A stretch of DNA of 64,000 nt, taken from contig WBVU01000016.1 of the NCBI GenBank assembly GCA_009192285.1, positions 496,001-560,000 on the forward strand, written 5' to 3'. Below the pieces are notes generated by a model, which was given only the letters and a program-made list of their open reading frames with translations, was not told the origin of the DNA and made no database searches. This DNA is from Morchella semilibera. Taxonomy: Eukaryota > Ascomycota > Pezizomycetes > Pezizales > Morchellaceae. Within the stretch, counting starts at the first letter, position 1. Each line of letters opens with the position of its first letter. The position numbers and the translations under genes are program-made. Shown piece by piece: positions 11,025 to 21,826 of the stretch.

Positions 11025-12720
11025 CTATCGCTCAATTTCCATTCCTGCCTGCAGCTGCCTTTCTACTTCGCGATCAACATCATTTTCCTGGTAGGCCACT
11101 ACTGCAGCTTCAGAGGCAGGTTCTCTTTTCATTTCTGCCATTAGAGTCTCCATAAGATGGCGGTCCCGCATAGTTCTATCTTCCTCTGTTAGTGCATCTC
11201 CTTCGCTGAGTGCCGCTCTGGCTGCTGCAACCGCCGCAGCGTGCTGTGAAGTTTGCCCAGAAACAGTAGGGTCCTCTGAGGCGGGATTCATATTCGCAAC
11301 GGGAGCGAATTGGTGTGTATGCTGCACGTCTTCCATCATGGCCGGATCAACAGGTATGTCCATCTGCGCAGCCTGTGCGATGTTCGCAGCCCGGGTGGCC
11401 TCTTGATTTTGTATCTGCTGCTGCTGTTGTGGTGACGGCTGACTGCGCTCACTGCTAAAACGTTCTCCTCGGACCACGGGGGCCTTGGCATGTTCTTTAC
11501 ACTCAGCACAATTTCTGATGACTTGAGATACCGTCTCCTTAATGCGAACCCAGTGGTATTTCTCGGCAATGCTAGCGGTAGTCTTGTTGATACCGCCATG
11601 TGCTTGGCAATGTACTGATCTAGCAATTTCGTATTGCATTTGGCCATCGGAAATTACTTCTTTATCTTTTAACATTAACCTGCCGTTATCAAGCTTGTAA
11701 TGAGTTGCAGCAGAGCGGAGTCGACTTTTTTCCGAGCGATCCGCTGTAGGCGGGTATTTTCCCTTTTCCAGGTAGAAACGAATTTTGTCAAAACGTTCGT
11801 CCGAGACATAGTCATCGTCGTCGTTAAGGTCCCGACCGTAGATGATCGCGTCGACAGGTTGAGAATGCCCACGGAGACGGCCGGCACCTTTAACCTTTCC
11901 TATGCGTTTAAATCCCAACCCATCCCAAATCTTTAAAGAAGCTGTATTTGTTTCGTAAACTAAATTGAAGATAGAGTAGGTGAACCCCTGATAAGAAGTA
12001 GTCAGTGCGAAGGAACATGAAACCAGATTGATTTGAGCCAAGCAACACATACAAGCTTTGGTGCGTACTCAAGATATGCTTCTCCCATATGCTTTCCACA
12101 GCCTTTCCCCCGAGATGCATGTGTAGTCAAAAACCCACCACTACATACATGCGAACTGCGGCCTTGTAGGAAAGAAGATCAGTATTCAAAACAGATTCTC
12201 ATATCAACCCTGTCTTACCTGGATAGTTAGGTTTTACGTAGAATGTACCAAGGCACTGAGTTGCCCAATCCCGTTCCTCAAGGAGGTTATTGGTCTCTTC
12301 CTTTCCACCCATCAACATTACAGCAGCAAATGTACCGAACCAGAACTGTTGAAACTGCTCGAGAGTCATAGGCTGGTCAAATGGGCACGTATCACCCCGC
12401 TCAAGTTCTTCATTGAATTGATTGAGCAAAAATTCGATCAGTGAAGCGGGGATCATACTAGGATGAGTGACTGGGTGGATAGTCGCTATCGAAACGTGAT
12501 CACGCAAATACACAGCCCGGGGGTTAAGGTGTACATTCTGGTTAGGTGCGGGAATTGGCGGAGCATTAGGATCCTCGAGAATTGAAGGCTTACGCTGGAT
12601 CTCCTGATGGTGGTGATGTTGTTGTTGTACTTGCTGTTGTTGCTGATTTTGCTGATGCTGTTGCTGATCATCCCGCAACTGAAGCTCTGTCTGCTGCTGC
12701 TGAACCTGGAGATCGGGCAT
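11025..12720 (-). CDS. Spt10-like GNAT acetyltransferase with integrase-type H2C2 zinc finger
   Basis: Probable nuclear chromatin/transcription factor. Exons on the minus strand: 12720-12219, 12162-12053 and 11987-11025, giving 524 residues. Order of parts: a Gln/His-rich N-terminus (about residues 3-40); a GNAT fold with the acetyl-CoA loop RGKGCGKHMGEAY created by the small exon 2 and continuing FTYSIFNLVYETN and LGFKRIGKVKGAG; then a zinc-binding segment with H-x3-H (HCQAH) and C-x2-C (CAEC) spaced as in retroviral/LTR integrases; then a Gln/Ala/Glu-rich tail. In yeast Spt10 an acetyltransferase domain likewise precedes an integrase-like zinc finger that binds histone promoters (established knowledge). 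Orthology is inferred from architecture only. Confidence 0.85.
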
Positions 12721-13192
12721 GATGGATTGTACTCCCAGCTGCCGGTAGATGTGGGCTTTGAATCAAGCGGCGTAGATTGTAGACCGGATAGTTCTTCTGG
12801 GAACGATGTTCGACGGAATAACTGGGAACGTGCGGCAGTGTGCAAGATTTCCCTCTAACAACAAAAACCAAGGGCTCCACAGACAGGGAATTCTCGGGGT
12901 AGCAGCGGGTGAGTTTGAGGAATTTGGGGATAACGGGATGTGGAAAAACGCTTGGACTTAGTAAGGCGATGGAGATGAAGCAGTTCTGAGCTGACAAAGG
13001 TATTGTACCAAAGAGAGCCTGTCCTAAGGAGCTACACACCTGACTCATACGAATCACATGACACTGGCACGTAGATAAGATGTTTAGATAAGATAAGATA
13101 AATTGTCCGAAATTTTTGGGACAGCGGCAGGTTTCACAACTCTTTGTTTCAACCTTCGTACTTCGATTATCCCAGCGGCCTTTTCCCCACTG
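12721..13192. other. Divergent intergenic region Spt10-like / mtIF2
   Basis: Shared 5' flank. Carries a short GATAA-type repeat (AGATAAGATAAGATAA, about 13085-13101), i.e. three clustered GATA motifs that could bind GATA factors. No other gene seen. Confidence 0.45.
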
Positions 13193-16100
13193 ATGATGCT
13201 CAAAAGCTCAAGGAATCCACTGGTATTTCATCAAACCTATCCCAATCGGCTTGAGGGATTCGGTAATTTGAAGCTTTGGTCTAGATCTTTGCTAATAGTA
13301 TGATTTAGACGCCCTCCGGACTACCGCTATGTGTTTTTTGTGCCATACGAAACTCCCCAGCCCATAGGCAGCGGCTGCTATTCCGACAGCTTCACACGAC
13401 TGAGCCGAGATTGGAAGGAGAGGCAGGCGGAGATCGTTATAAAGGATACGCAGGATTCACGAAGAAACTCCCGACGGCTATAAGGGAAAACAAATGGAGC
13501 CCATCCAATCCGGTTTCGTCGGGGAGTTCTGGCATAGATAGAGCAATCCTTTCTTCCTTTACGACACCTCGGAATAATAGTGACTGGCCCAGGAATGAAG
13601 GTACCTCTACACCACCTAGAATCAGCCGGGCGGGCATTGCTGGGCCGGGAGGACCTAAAGATGCTGGATCTAATAGGTGGTCAACCGAGGGATATAGGCG
13701 AGGAGTAGTAGCGCAAGACCAAGAAGGAGGTCATGTAACTCGAGGTGGCTATCAAGGGTTCAACCGACAGGTACGCCCCCCAGTGCCAGGGAATACTACA
13801 CCTCAACAGGAGGGATACGCTTCAAGAGACGGATATAATCGCGGCGGATATAGCCGAGGAGGTGGATACAATTCCAGAAGCACATCTAGTCCCAGAGAAT
13901 ATATACCAAGGGAACCATCCACTGCGAGAGAATATATCCCTAAAGAGTCGTATACCGCGAAAGGATATACGTCGAGAGAATATACACCAAGAGATGCGCC
14001 AAGAGATCAATTTGCCTCGGGGGGTTCATATCAATCAAGAGGTGAATACGCTCCAAGGTATGGGCATAATTTGGGGACGCCATCATTTAGCGATACCTAC
14101 GTTCCAAAGGAACAAACATGGAATGCTCGTGATAGAAATGAATCAGAGGAAAAACCAGAGTCCTTCCCCCAAGAAGAAGCCATCACTCGATCTTCAGAGC
14201 CTACTTTTAATGACTATCAAAAACGACGAGCGGCAAGATCTCGCGATAAGTCACAAAACAGACTTCTTTACGATGAATTCGAATCCGCGATATTGGAGGA
14301 AGGAGAGACATCATCGAAGGAAAAGAAAGCTGCAAAAAAGGCCAAGAAGCGAGAGAAGAAAGAGTATGCTCCAAAGATGATACCCCTGTATCTTCCAGAG
14401 TATATCAGTATACCAAATCTGGCAAAGGCATTGAAGGTCAGGCTAGAAGACTTCACACTGCAGATGGAGCAGATGGGCTTCACAGAACTAAGTCATGATC
14501 ACATTTTGAATGCAGAAACTGCCGGTCTTATCGCTCAGGAGTTTAATTATGAGCCGATAATCGACAATAGCAAAGAGCGTGATTTACTCCCACGGTAAGA
14601 TTGCTATAATTTCCGTGAATGGAACGGTAGAATTTTAACATTATCTAGACCCCCGCCAGAAGACCGTTCAATACTCCCACAACGTCCACCAGTTGTCACC
14701 ATAATGGGTCACGTTGACCATGGTAAAACCTCACTTCTGGACTGGCTTCGAAAATCTTCCGTTGTTGCCACTGAGCACGGAGGTATCACACAGCACATTG
14801 GTGCCTTCTCAGTGAATATGGCTAGTGGGGAAAATATCACTTTCCTCGATACTCCCGGCCACGCAGCTTTTTTGGCTATGCGAGAACGGGGGGCGAACGT
14901 CACCGATATAGTCATCCTTGTAGTCGCTGCTGATGACTCGGTGATGCCGCAGACAATAGAAGCCATCAAACATGCGAAGGCAGCGAACGTCCCTATAATC
15001 GTAGCAGCAAATAAAATTGACAAAGAAGATGCGGATGTCGAAAAAATCAAACAAGATCTTGCTAGATATGGTGTTGATGTGGAAGATTATGGCGGTGATA
15101 CACAAGTTGTATGTGTATCTGCAAGGACTGGGCAGGGAATGGGTGATTTAGCGGAGGCGGTTGTTACCCTCAGTGAAGTTCTAGATATGCGGGCAGAGAT
15201 TGATGGCCCCTGCGAAGGCTGGGTTCTTGAAGCTGGTACCAACCGGGGTGGGCATATTGCAACTGTGTTGGTTCGGCGAGGGACCCTTCGATTGGGTGAT
15301 TCTATCGTTGCGGGCACTACTTGGGCCAAAGTTCGTCAACTCATCAATGAACATGGTGTCGAAGTAGAATTCGCTAAACCCGGAACCCCTATCCAGGTTT
15401 TGGGATGGAAAGATCAGCCTGAAGCAGGAAAGCTCGCAATACAGGCAGATAGTGAGGCCAAGGCCAAAGATGTGATCGGATTTCGTATTGAAAGGGCTGA
15501 ACGTCTTCGCCAGGCGGCTGATATGGAAGCAATCAATGAAAAAAGGCGCTTGCACAGGGAGATGGAGGAGATGGAAGCTGCTATTAGAGAGGAAGCTATC
15601 GAGAAGAAAGAGGATCCCGATGCTGCAGTTCTTGCGTGGGAGAAGGCTTCCAAGAAAGAAGTTGCTGCTCAGCCAAAATGCCAAGAGGTCGGGTTCGTCG
15701 TCAAGGGTGATGTTGGTGGATCGGTTGAGGCAGTAGTTGCTGCAGTTGAAGAACTTGGGAATAGTGAAGTCAAGGCAAAGGTTGTCCGAAGTAACTTTGG
15801 AAATGTGAGCGAGTTTGATGTTGACTATGCAGCAGCCATTGATGGTATGATTCTATCCGCCTTATGCCTCGAGTGAGTTCTCATGACTAAACCAATTTTT
15901 TTTTACTCATAGGATACATTCTTTGCTTCAACCTTACACCCGATCCTGAGATTATCGTTTACGCGCGTAACAAAGGTGTGACGATACTCATGCACAATGT
16001 CATTTATCATCTTATCGAAGATGCCAAACGGGTGCTCTCAGATCGCCTGTCACCAACAGTAATAACCAAGGTTAATGGAGAAGCGGACATTGAGGCGCTG

Positions 16101-16373
16101 TTCAATATTAAGGTTAAATCGAAGGTATTCAAGCCTGTTGCGGGATGTAAGGTCAAGACGGGTATTATTACCAAGAACAGCAAGGTCAGGGTTATCAGGG
16201 ATGGGGAGACTATTTTCAAGGGGATGTTGGAAAGCTTGAGAAATCTCCAGAAAGATGTGACAGAAATGAGGAAAGGGTCGGAATGCGGTATTGGGTTCGA
16301 AGGTTGGGGTGACTTTCAAGTGGGCGATGTGGTGCAATGTTACGACGAAACATTTGAGCCTAGGAGCTTGTAG
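13193..16373 (+). CDS. IFM1: Mitochondrial translation initiation factor 2
   Basis: GTPase that places initiator tRNA on the mitochondrial small ribosomal subunit. Proposed exons 13193-13262, 13361-14594, 14649-15844 and 15913-16373 give 986 residues. The first two exons supply a basic presequence ending near RQLHTTEP, typical of matrix cleavage sites; the exon 1 boundaries are the least certain part. A long low-complexity Tyr/Arg/Glu/Pro/Gly linker precedes the IF2 N domain ([20 protein letters not shown]). The G domain has G1 GHVDHGKT, G3 DTPGH, G4 NKID and G5 CVSART, with the IF2-specific [10 protein letters not shown]. The C-terminal half ends in the IF2 C domains (MRKGSECGI). The neighbour on the left is a divergent gene. 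Confidence 0.93.
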
Positions 16374-17149
16374 GAGGGCTTCAGTGGTCTTTAGAGATAC
16401 AAACCTTAGACTTTCTTTCCGGGGCGTTTATTCCGTATCCTTGCATAAAAATCTAGATGAGTGTTTATATATATATATATAAAAGCAATAAGGAGTTTGC
16501 ACATCCATGGGTATAACTTTTTATAACCCAGCCCCCAGCCTCTACCATACATGTACTACGGGTGTGGGGTAAGTCTAGCGACAGTAAGAACTATTGCAAC
16601 CACGGGCCCCGTGTTGCCAGACTTACCCCTACACCTGTAGTACTTTATAATTTTTCAAGAATTCCCATGTAAAGCACTTTACTAGTAGTGCCCAAATGAG
16701 TGTTTTTAAAATCCAAGGTCTGAGCCACACCTCTGATGGTCTGTATATCACAAACCCCTATATGTTGTATCTTAAAGTTGTTGGCTATAGAGAAATTTGA
16801 AAAAGGTGATTTCAGCGTTTTTCTGGTGTGACTTTTCTTCGTGACGGTGGTTTATGTATTTACATACACTCCAAGTAACTGAGGGCATAACTTGACAGAT
16901 AATCATTTATCAATAACGTCCGCTCTCTTCCCCCATAAGCCCTGTTTCGAGGGTATGAATCTTCCCAGTCTTACCAACTGACGCAAAAAGAAAAAAGGAG
17001 ACCTGAGAGGAGATCCACAGTAGAGAGGAGCTCTAGATCCCAAAAACCCTGTTTTTAGGCGCTCCCAAAGGGGCCCTTAACAGATACACTAGCCGTACAG
17101 TCACATTGCACCAGCACACCCGCCGAATAATAGCTAATCGCTGACTCTG
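16374..17149. other. Intergenic, convergent mtIF2 / orphan ends
   Basis: AT-rich; a short (AT)n run near 16473 and one inverted-repeat element (16553-16643, listed separately). No gene seen. Confidence 0.5.
16553..16643. repeat. Inverted-repeat (MITE-like) element
   Basis: The left arm GTACTACGGGTGTGGGGTAA (continuing GTCT, 16553-16576) is mirrored by the complement of 16619-16643 with a single substitution and a one-base insertion. The centre holds a second palindrome, CACGGGCCCCGTG (16601-16613). About 91 bp, no coding capacity. Confidence 0.6.
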
Positions 17150-17680
17150 TTACAAATAAGTCGCCTTAGGTGTACACGCTAAACGAGCTAGCCCAGACGA
17201 AACCCGATCGTTCGCACCATATCCTGAAATATGAATGACTTCTCTCAGTTCTCTCCAGCTTACTATGATCTTTTCCAAAAATTCGGATATTTCTGTGGCT
17301 TGGGCTTTGGTGACGCCCCGAGTACCATTTCCAGCCTTTTCTAGTTGAGCCTTGAGTGCACCCCAATCATTCAGCCTATCATGAAATTCCACAGTCAATT
17401 TAGAGAACCTCTTGACCTGGGCGTTAAGGCCTCCTTGGGCGAATCTAATAGCAAAACGAAAACAAATTGAATCATCCTCTTCAAAGGTCGAGTAGTCACT
17501 AATTTTGTTAAATAGATTGACCATGGCGTAGGCATCCCATTCGACATATACGGATGGCTTTGTCCCGGCAGGAGCTAGAACCTCGCTGATGTACTGATAT
17601 AGCCGGATGATGTTTTTTCTTACATCCAGTATGTTATCGTCGGTAAGCCGAAGAGCCTGTTGGAGTTCCCTTGTACCCAT
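17150..17680 (-). CDS. Hypothetical protein, helical, no family recognised
   Basis: Uninterrupted frame of 176 residues starting MGTRELQQALRLTDDNIL. The composition is that of a real globular, mostly helical protein: regular hydrophobic spacing, Trp at three places, few low-complexity stretches. No signal peptide or membrane span is apparent. I recognise no motif or family. The upstream 460 bp to MIC19 contain no obvious extra exon. Whether the C-terminus (LACTPKATYL) is complete or continues over an intron is unclear. Confidence 0.5.
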   Translation of the reverse strand: MGTRELQQALRLTDDNILDVRKNIIRLYQYISEVLAPAGTKPSVYVEWDAYAMVNLFNKISDYSTFEEDDSICFRFAIRFAQGGLNAQVKRFSKLTVEFHDRLNDWGALKAQLEKAGNGTRGVTKAQATEISEFLEKIIVSWRELREVIHISGYGANDRVSSGLARLACTPKATYL

Positions 17681-18141
17681 CTTGTATGTAGGTTTCTTTT
17701 GGAGAGGATGAGCGTTATAAGGGTATTAGGAACCTATGTATACCTAGTAAAATAGAACAAAGGGCATTCACAAAGACTTGTCTTGAGTCGAAATCCCCTC
17801 CATGGACCTAGCTCTGGGCCATATATAGTAACTATTTCTAGATGAGGCGAACAAAGAAATACTCGGTTGAACGAGGGCCTCAAACTTGAGTTTAGATCGA
17901 AATACCTACTATTCCTAGTTGTAGACCATAGTATCAAATAAGCACTCATAAATAGGGCAATAAGCTTATTTATTAGCCCGGGGGGATGCGGGGGGATGCG
18001 GAAGAGATTATCAAATATTTCACTTACCTAAGAAAACAATTGCGCTATCACCCAATTCACTAAGTAGATTAATTAAAAGGAAATATACTTTTGATATTGC
18101 TCTAATTGGACCGAAAACGCTTATCTACATATCAAACCTGC

Positions 18142-18848
18142 CTAGTGACCCGCGGGGAAATCTCTTCCAATTGTCCTTACAACAAATTGCCTCTCTAGTC
18201 TTCGGGTCTGTGCTTTAAACTCAGCTACCTCTTTGTAGCAGTCCAAAGGTGTCCGGTCACTAATTTCGAGGTCAGCACATATTTACAGAGGAAGAACCCG
18301 CCAAATATCTTTGAATAATGCGAACAAAAGGATTCATACTTTGATCGCAAGCACCCAACGACATCTTCTCTGGCCTTCTCCAAATCCTTATCCAACTTCT
18401 GCACTTTCGGGATATCATTTAATCTTTTCCGCAGCGCATCTAACTCTGCCTGAACTTTCTCCCTCCCTGGATTCTTTTCCGCGCCCCCGTGCTTCTTGTC
18501 TTCGGCCGTAAGCTTCTCCTCAAGATCGTTAAGAATCTGCGACTCGCGTTGCTGAAGGCGTTGGAGCTCAGATTCGACACGGGATTGGATATGTAGCTCG
18601 AGGGTTTTCTCGCGAGTGGAGTCAGTCTACCGGTGGACGTTGCATTAGACATCTATGATCACTTTGCCCATGGAGTGAAGGATGGGGATCAACCTCAGAG
18701 GAGGACTGCAATGATTCGACGAGATCGTTTGAAAATCGCACCGGCGTCTCTCTAGTATCTGGTCAGCGGCATCCAATTATTTTAAATTTAAAACGTGAAA
18801 CTACCCGTAGAAGACGTGCTCTGTTGGTTTACTGCTTCCGGAACCCAT
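18142..18848 (-). CDS. MIC19: MICOS complex subunit MIC19 (CHCHD3-type)
   Basis: Peripheral inner-membrane component of the MICOS complex that maintains crista junctions. Exons on the minus strand: 18848-18805, 18751-18694, 18626-18340 and 18259-18142, giving 168 residues. The N-terminus MGSGSSKP fits an N-myristoylation signal (Gly2, Ser6), as known for the family. Exon 2 has ETPVRFSNDLVESLQSS; exon 3 is a Glu/Lys/Arg-rich coiled coil (TREKTLELHIQSRVESELQR onward). The last splice builds CLRSNDRTPLDC, the CX10C disulphide motif typical of fungal Mic19, followed by YKEVAEFK. The acceptor ACTAG at 18752 was chosen over an earlier AG that would introduce a stop. Confidence 0.93.
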
Positions 18849-19069
18849 TGCTGCTCTTCTGGAGAATTGTGCTTGCGACGGATGGATCCGGATCACGAGT
18901 GGAGTTGGATCTATGGGTTTAAATCTACATAATACCGCTATCACGCGTAAAAATGGGAACGCATACCAGTTGCACAAAGTATCACTCACAATGTAAATTA
19001 AAAAGATACATGCATGTATTGTGATAAGTAATCGTAGCATCTCACACTCTCAGTACAACACCCTTAGTA

Positions 19070-19240
19070 CAGTACCAAAAAGAGGGGTGTGATCACTACG
19101 GTATTCTCGTTGGTACGCTAGCATTGCGGTAAGCATACGGTATTTGTACAGTACTCTTCCTCTAATGCCGATTTAATTCGGTATTTATCACTAAATTCCG
19201 TAGTCCTATGGTAGTGATTTCACCCCATCTTTTCATACTG
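19070..19240. mobile_element. TA-flanked terminal-inverted-repeat element (CAGTAC family)
   Basis: 171 bp bounded by TA on both sides (19068-19069, 19241-19242). Left end CAGTACCAAAAAGAGGGGTG followed by TGATCACTA; the complement of the right end is CAGTATGAAAAGATGGGGTG followed by AAATCACTA. TA target duplication and CAGT termini suit a Tc1/mariner-mobilised MITE. No transposase inside. Confidence 0.65.
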
Positions 19241-19753
19241 TAGTAATACATTAAGTCTCGAGTAATAAGGCGGCATGTAAAGTAACCAACCAATCAGACG
19301 GCTTAGATTGACCCTGGGCTGTTCTTTTGAGAACTGACGGTACTTTACACACATCCGAAATGTTTATAACACCTAATATAAAGGGTGTAAAAACTTCACC
19401 TGGACAGTGGACCTATTTGCTATCTCGAGTCGAGTATGTGTACTTTGGATGTACAAGGTGACTTTGGATTTTCCTTAACTGCAATTCTAGTACTATTTAG
19501 TATTAAGTCCTTACTGAATGTTAAGTACATGTAGTTCCGGTAAGTAATTTTATTAGTGACGCAGCTATCTGGTTCGTTAGAGAAGCGAAGGCTAGAACAA
19601 ACCTATACGTCGCCCTTACATGTTTGTGAATTTCTACACATATAATCGTTACATGTGGAATACAAAAAAAAAAAGAAAAAAGAAGGCGGGTATACCCAGT
19701 ACCTTATCTGGCTGGCAGAATACCATGATACCCCCGTTTAATTCAAGGGTTTG

Positions 19754-19800
19754 CACGATCCCCATTGTTTTTTTTTGTTTACTTCATTTACACGATCCCC
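19754..19800 (-). mobile_element. Tiny poly(A)-tailed insertion with target-site duplication
   Basis: CACGATCCCC occurs at 19754-19763 and 19791-19800. Between them lie ATTG, T9 and GTTTACTTCATTTA. The T-run followed by GTTTACTT is the same as at 8251-8269, again immediately beside the duplicated target. Probably a severely 5'-truncated retroposon on the minus strand. Confidence 0.5.
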
Positions 19801-19941
19801 TATTGCTCCAGTATGTACGTATTATATTTTTTTGTAATGTAGATATATATACTTACTACCTGTTCCTGGTATTAACGTAAGGCCGACGGAGTGATTATAT
19901 ATGCATGTAATGAATCGGTGCTAGAACGACTTAATCGTGTT

Positions 19942-20043
19942 CAGATACATACTTGCGGTGAAATTAAGTATTGTCTCTTATGATAGCATGGTTGCCAGCG
20001 CAATTAGGACAATACTTAATTTCACCCCAAGTACATGTATCTC
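19942..20043. repeat. Inverted-repeat (MITE-like) element
   Basis: Left arm AGATACATACTTGCGGTGAA followed by ATTAAGTATTGTC; the right arm (20008-20042) is its complement with a two-base insertion making TACATGTA and one or two substitutions. About 34-bp arms, 35-bp loop, no coding capacity. Confidence 0.6.
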
Positions 20044-20114
20044 CGTAAATACAAATGGTCCAGGCCCAAGGCGCACGAATCAGATTACTTGACTACATGT
20101 ATTAAGTATATGCA

Positions 20115-20189
20115 CAGTACCAAAAGAGACTGTCAATGTACCCTACCTATAATGCCGGTTTAGCGATTTCACCCCGTTTTTTCATAATG
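20115..20189. mobile_element. Internally deleted CAGTAC-family element
   Basis: Begins CAGTACCAAAAGAG and ends with GCGATTTCACCCCGTTTTTT followed by CATAATG and TA, matching the right end of the 19070-19240 element. It also shares the internal ATGCCG(G/A)TTTA segment. About 75 bp, apparently a shortened relative. Confidence 0.45.
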
Positions 20190-20684
20190 TACCCAGGGTG
20201 TCGGAAAGTGGTGCTTTGACTACATGTAGACAACGCCCAAATACTTTATCACAATATGCAACTTTCTACATGTATATATATGTGGGGGCAGACAAAGAAT
20301 GTGAAGACCTCTCCCAAAGATCTGCTCTGGGAACTTTTTCGCCCTAAAGTATATATAGCTCTATGTAAAGAAGAGTATATACATGTATGTACATGTATAT
20401 ATTTCGGAGTCTAGACTAAGTCATGCGGGTGCATGACTGACTGGCCGACTGCCAAGCCTTACATTTAGACCTGTTGTGCCGTTGGCCAACCCCACCATCA
20501 TTCCCCTCTCTTGATGTAACTCCCACCCTCGCCCCTCCATCCCACCACACATCCACACATCTCATCCACGCACCTCCCCTTACATCTCTGTGTTTACCAC
20601 CTTTGCCAGTGTAAACACTACTCCCACCATTCCCAAAATATTTTTTTCCTGAAAGCGAGGCGAGCTCATTCCACTACCGCTATC

Positions 20685-21826
20685 ATGACCGATACTGCCG
20701 AAACTACCCCTGCGGCCCAGGAGGAGAAAGCCGTTGAGACCCCCGTCGCCGCCACTGAGGTGAAAACCGAAGAGCCCAAGAATCCCGTTACCTCTGATAA
20801 TGTCTTCGCCATGTTTGGCGGTGGGGCACCAAAGGCAAAGAGAGAGGAAAAGGATGACGACGAAGAGCCCAAGGCTTCGAAGGAAGCTTCTGGTGCTACT
20901 GGAGAGGTTCGTTTTTTTTTGTTTTTTTTGTTTTTTGGGGTGGTGGTGGTTGTTGTTGTACCTGACTAGTCAACAATACACACACTAGTAGTCAGGGTCT
21001 GGTCAAGATTTACTGTACTAACACCATGAATGCGCTGCTTTTAGGAAGAGGCACCTGAGTCGCCGGATGTTCACTTTGAACCTCTAGTCAGCCTCGAAAA
21101 GATTGATGTCAAGACCAACGAAGAGTCTGAGGAGCAGGTATTTAAGATGTAAGTATTTGCCTCCCCTACGATTAAGAGACCAGGAGATCAATACTCAGTT
21201 TCTCCCCCTCCTCCTCCTCCTCCTTCTTCCCCTTCTCCTTTCCTTCCTTCCTTTTCTTCTGTACTGTTATTCTTATGGATCTTTGGAGGGAAACTCTATT
21301 TTATAGACTGACAAGGCTCCGTTTAGGCGAGCCAAGCTGTTCAAGTTCGACAAGGATTCTCGTGAATGGAAGGAACGTGGAACTGGTGATGTGAGGCTCC
21401 TTAAGCATAAAGAGAATGGCAAGACCAGGCTCGTCATGCGAAGAGATAAGACTCTTAAGGTTTGCGCCAACCACTACAGTAAGTTTGTGCTTTCTCTATT
21501 TCTGCGCCCCATTCGGCGGGAAAATTCACCAGAGATATAAACTAACATAATATTTTATAGTCGTTCCCGACATGAAACTCTCCCCGAACGTTGGCAGCGA
21601 CAGAAGTTGGGTATGGAACACTTCCGCCGATGTTAGCGAGGGTGAGCCGGAGGCACAGACCTTAGCCATCCGTTTTGCCAACCCTGAAAGTAAGCTCCGC
21701 ATTTCTTCGTTAATATCTCTCAATGAAACTTTGTATTAACCAGTCTTCTCATTAGATGCGAATATGTTCAAAGAGGCTTTCATTAAGGCTCAACAGGAGA
21801 ACGAAGCTCTCATTGCCAAAGAGTAA
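20685..21826 (+). CDS. YRB1: Ran-binding protein 1
   Basis: Cytoplasmic cofactor of RanGAP that dissociates RanGTP-exportin/importin complexes. Exons 20685-20906, 21045-21148, 21327-21478, 21561-21689 and 21756-21826 give 225 residues. The N-terminal 70 residues are acidic and disordered. The RanBD1 domain follows: [81 protein letters not shown] and [10 protein letters not shown]. The length and domain content match yeast Yrb1. The third exon's acceptor is placed at 21326, giving FKMRAK; a TAG at 21304-21306 is rejected because it breaks the domain. Confidence 0.95.

Larger units (their letters stand above)
18849..20684. other. Repeat-rich intergenic region
   Basis: No gene recognised. Holds four separate repeat features listed individually (19070-19240, 19754-19800, 19942-20043, 20115-20189) and at least seven TACATGTA octamers between about 19526 and 20395. 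The last 200 bp upstream of RanBP1 are C/T-rich. Confidence 0.5.

Noticed and set aside
15181-15684. 167-codon minus-strand frame
   Set aside because: Antisense shadow of the mtIF2 G-domain exon.
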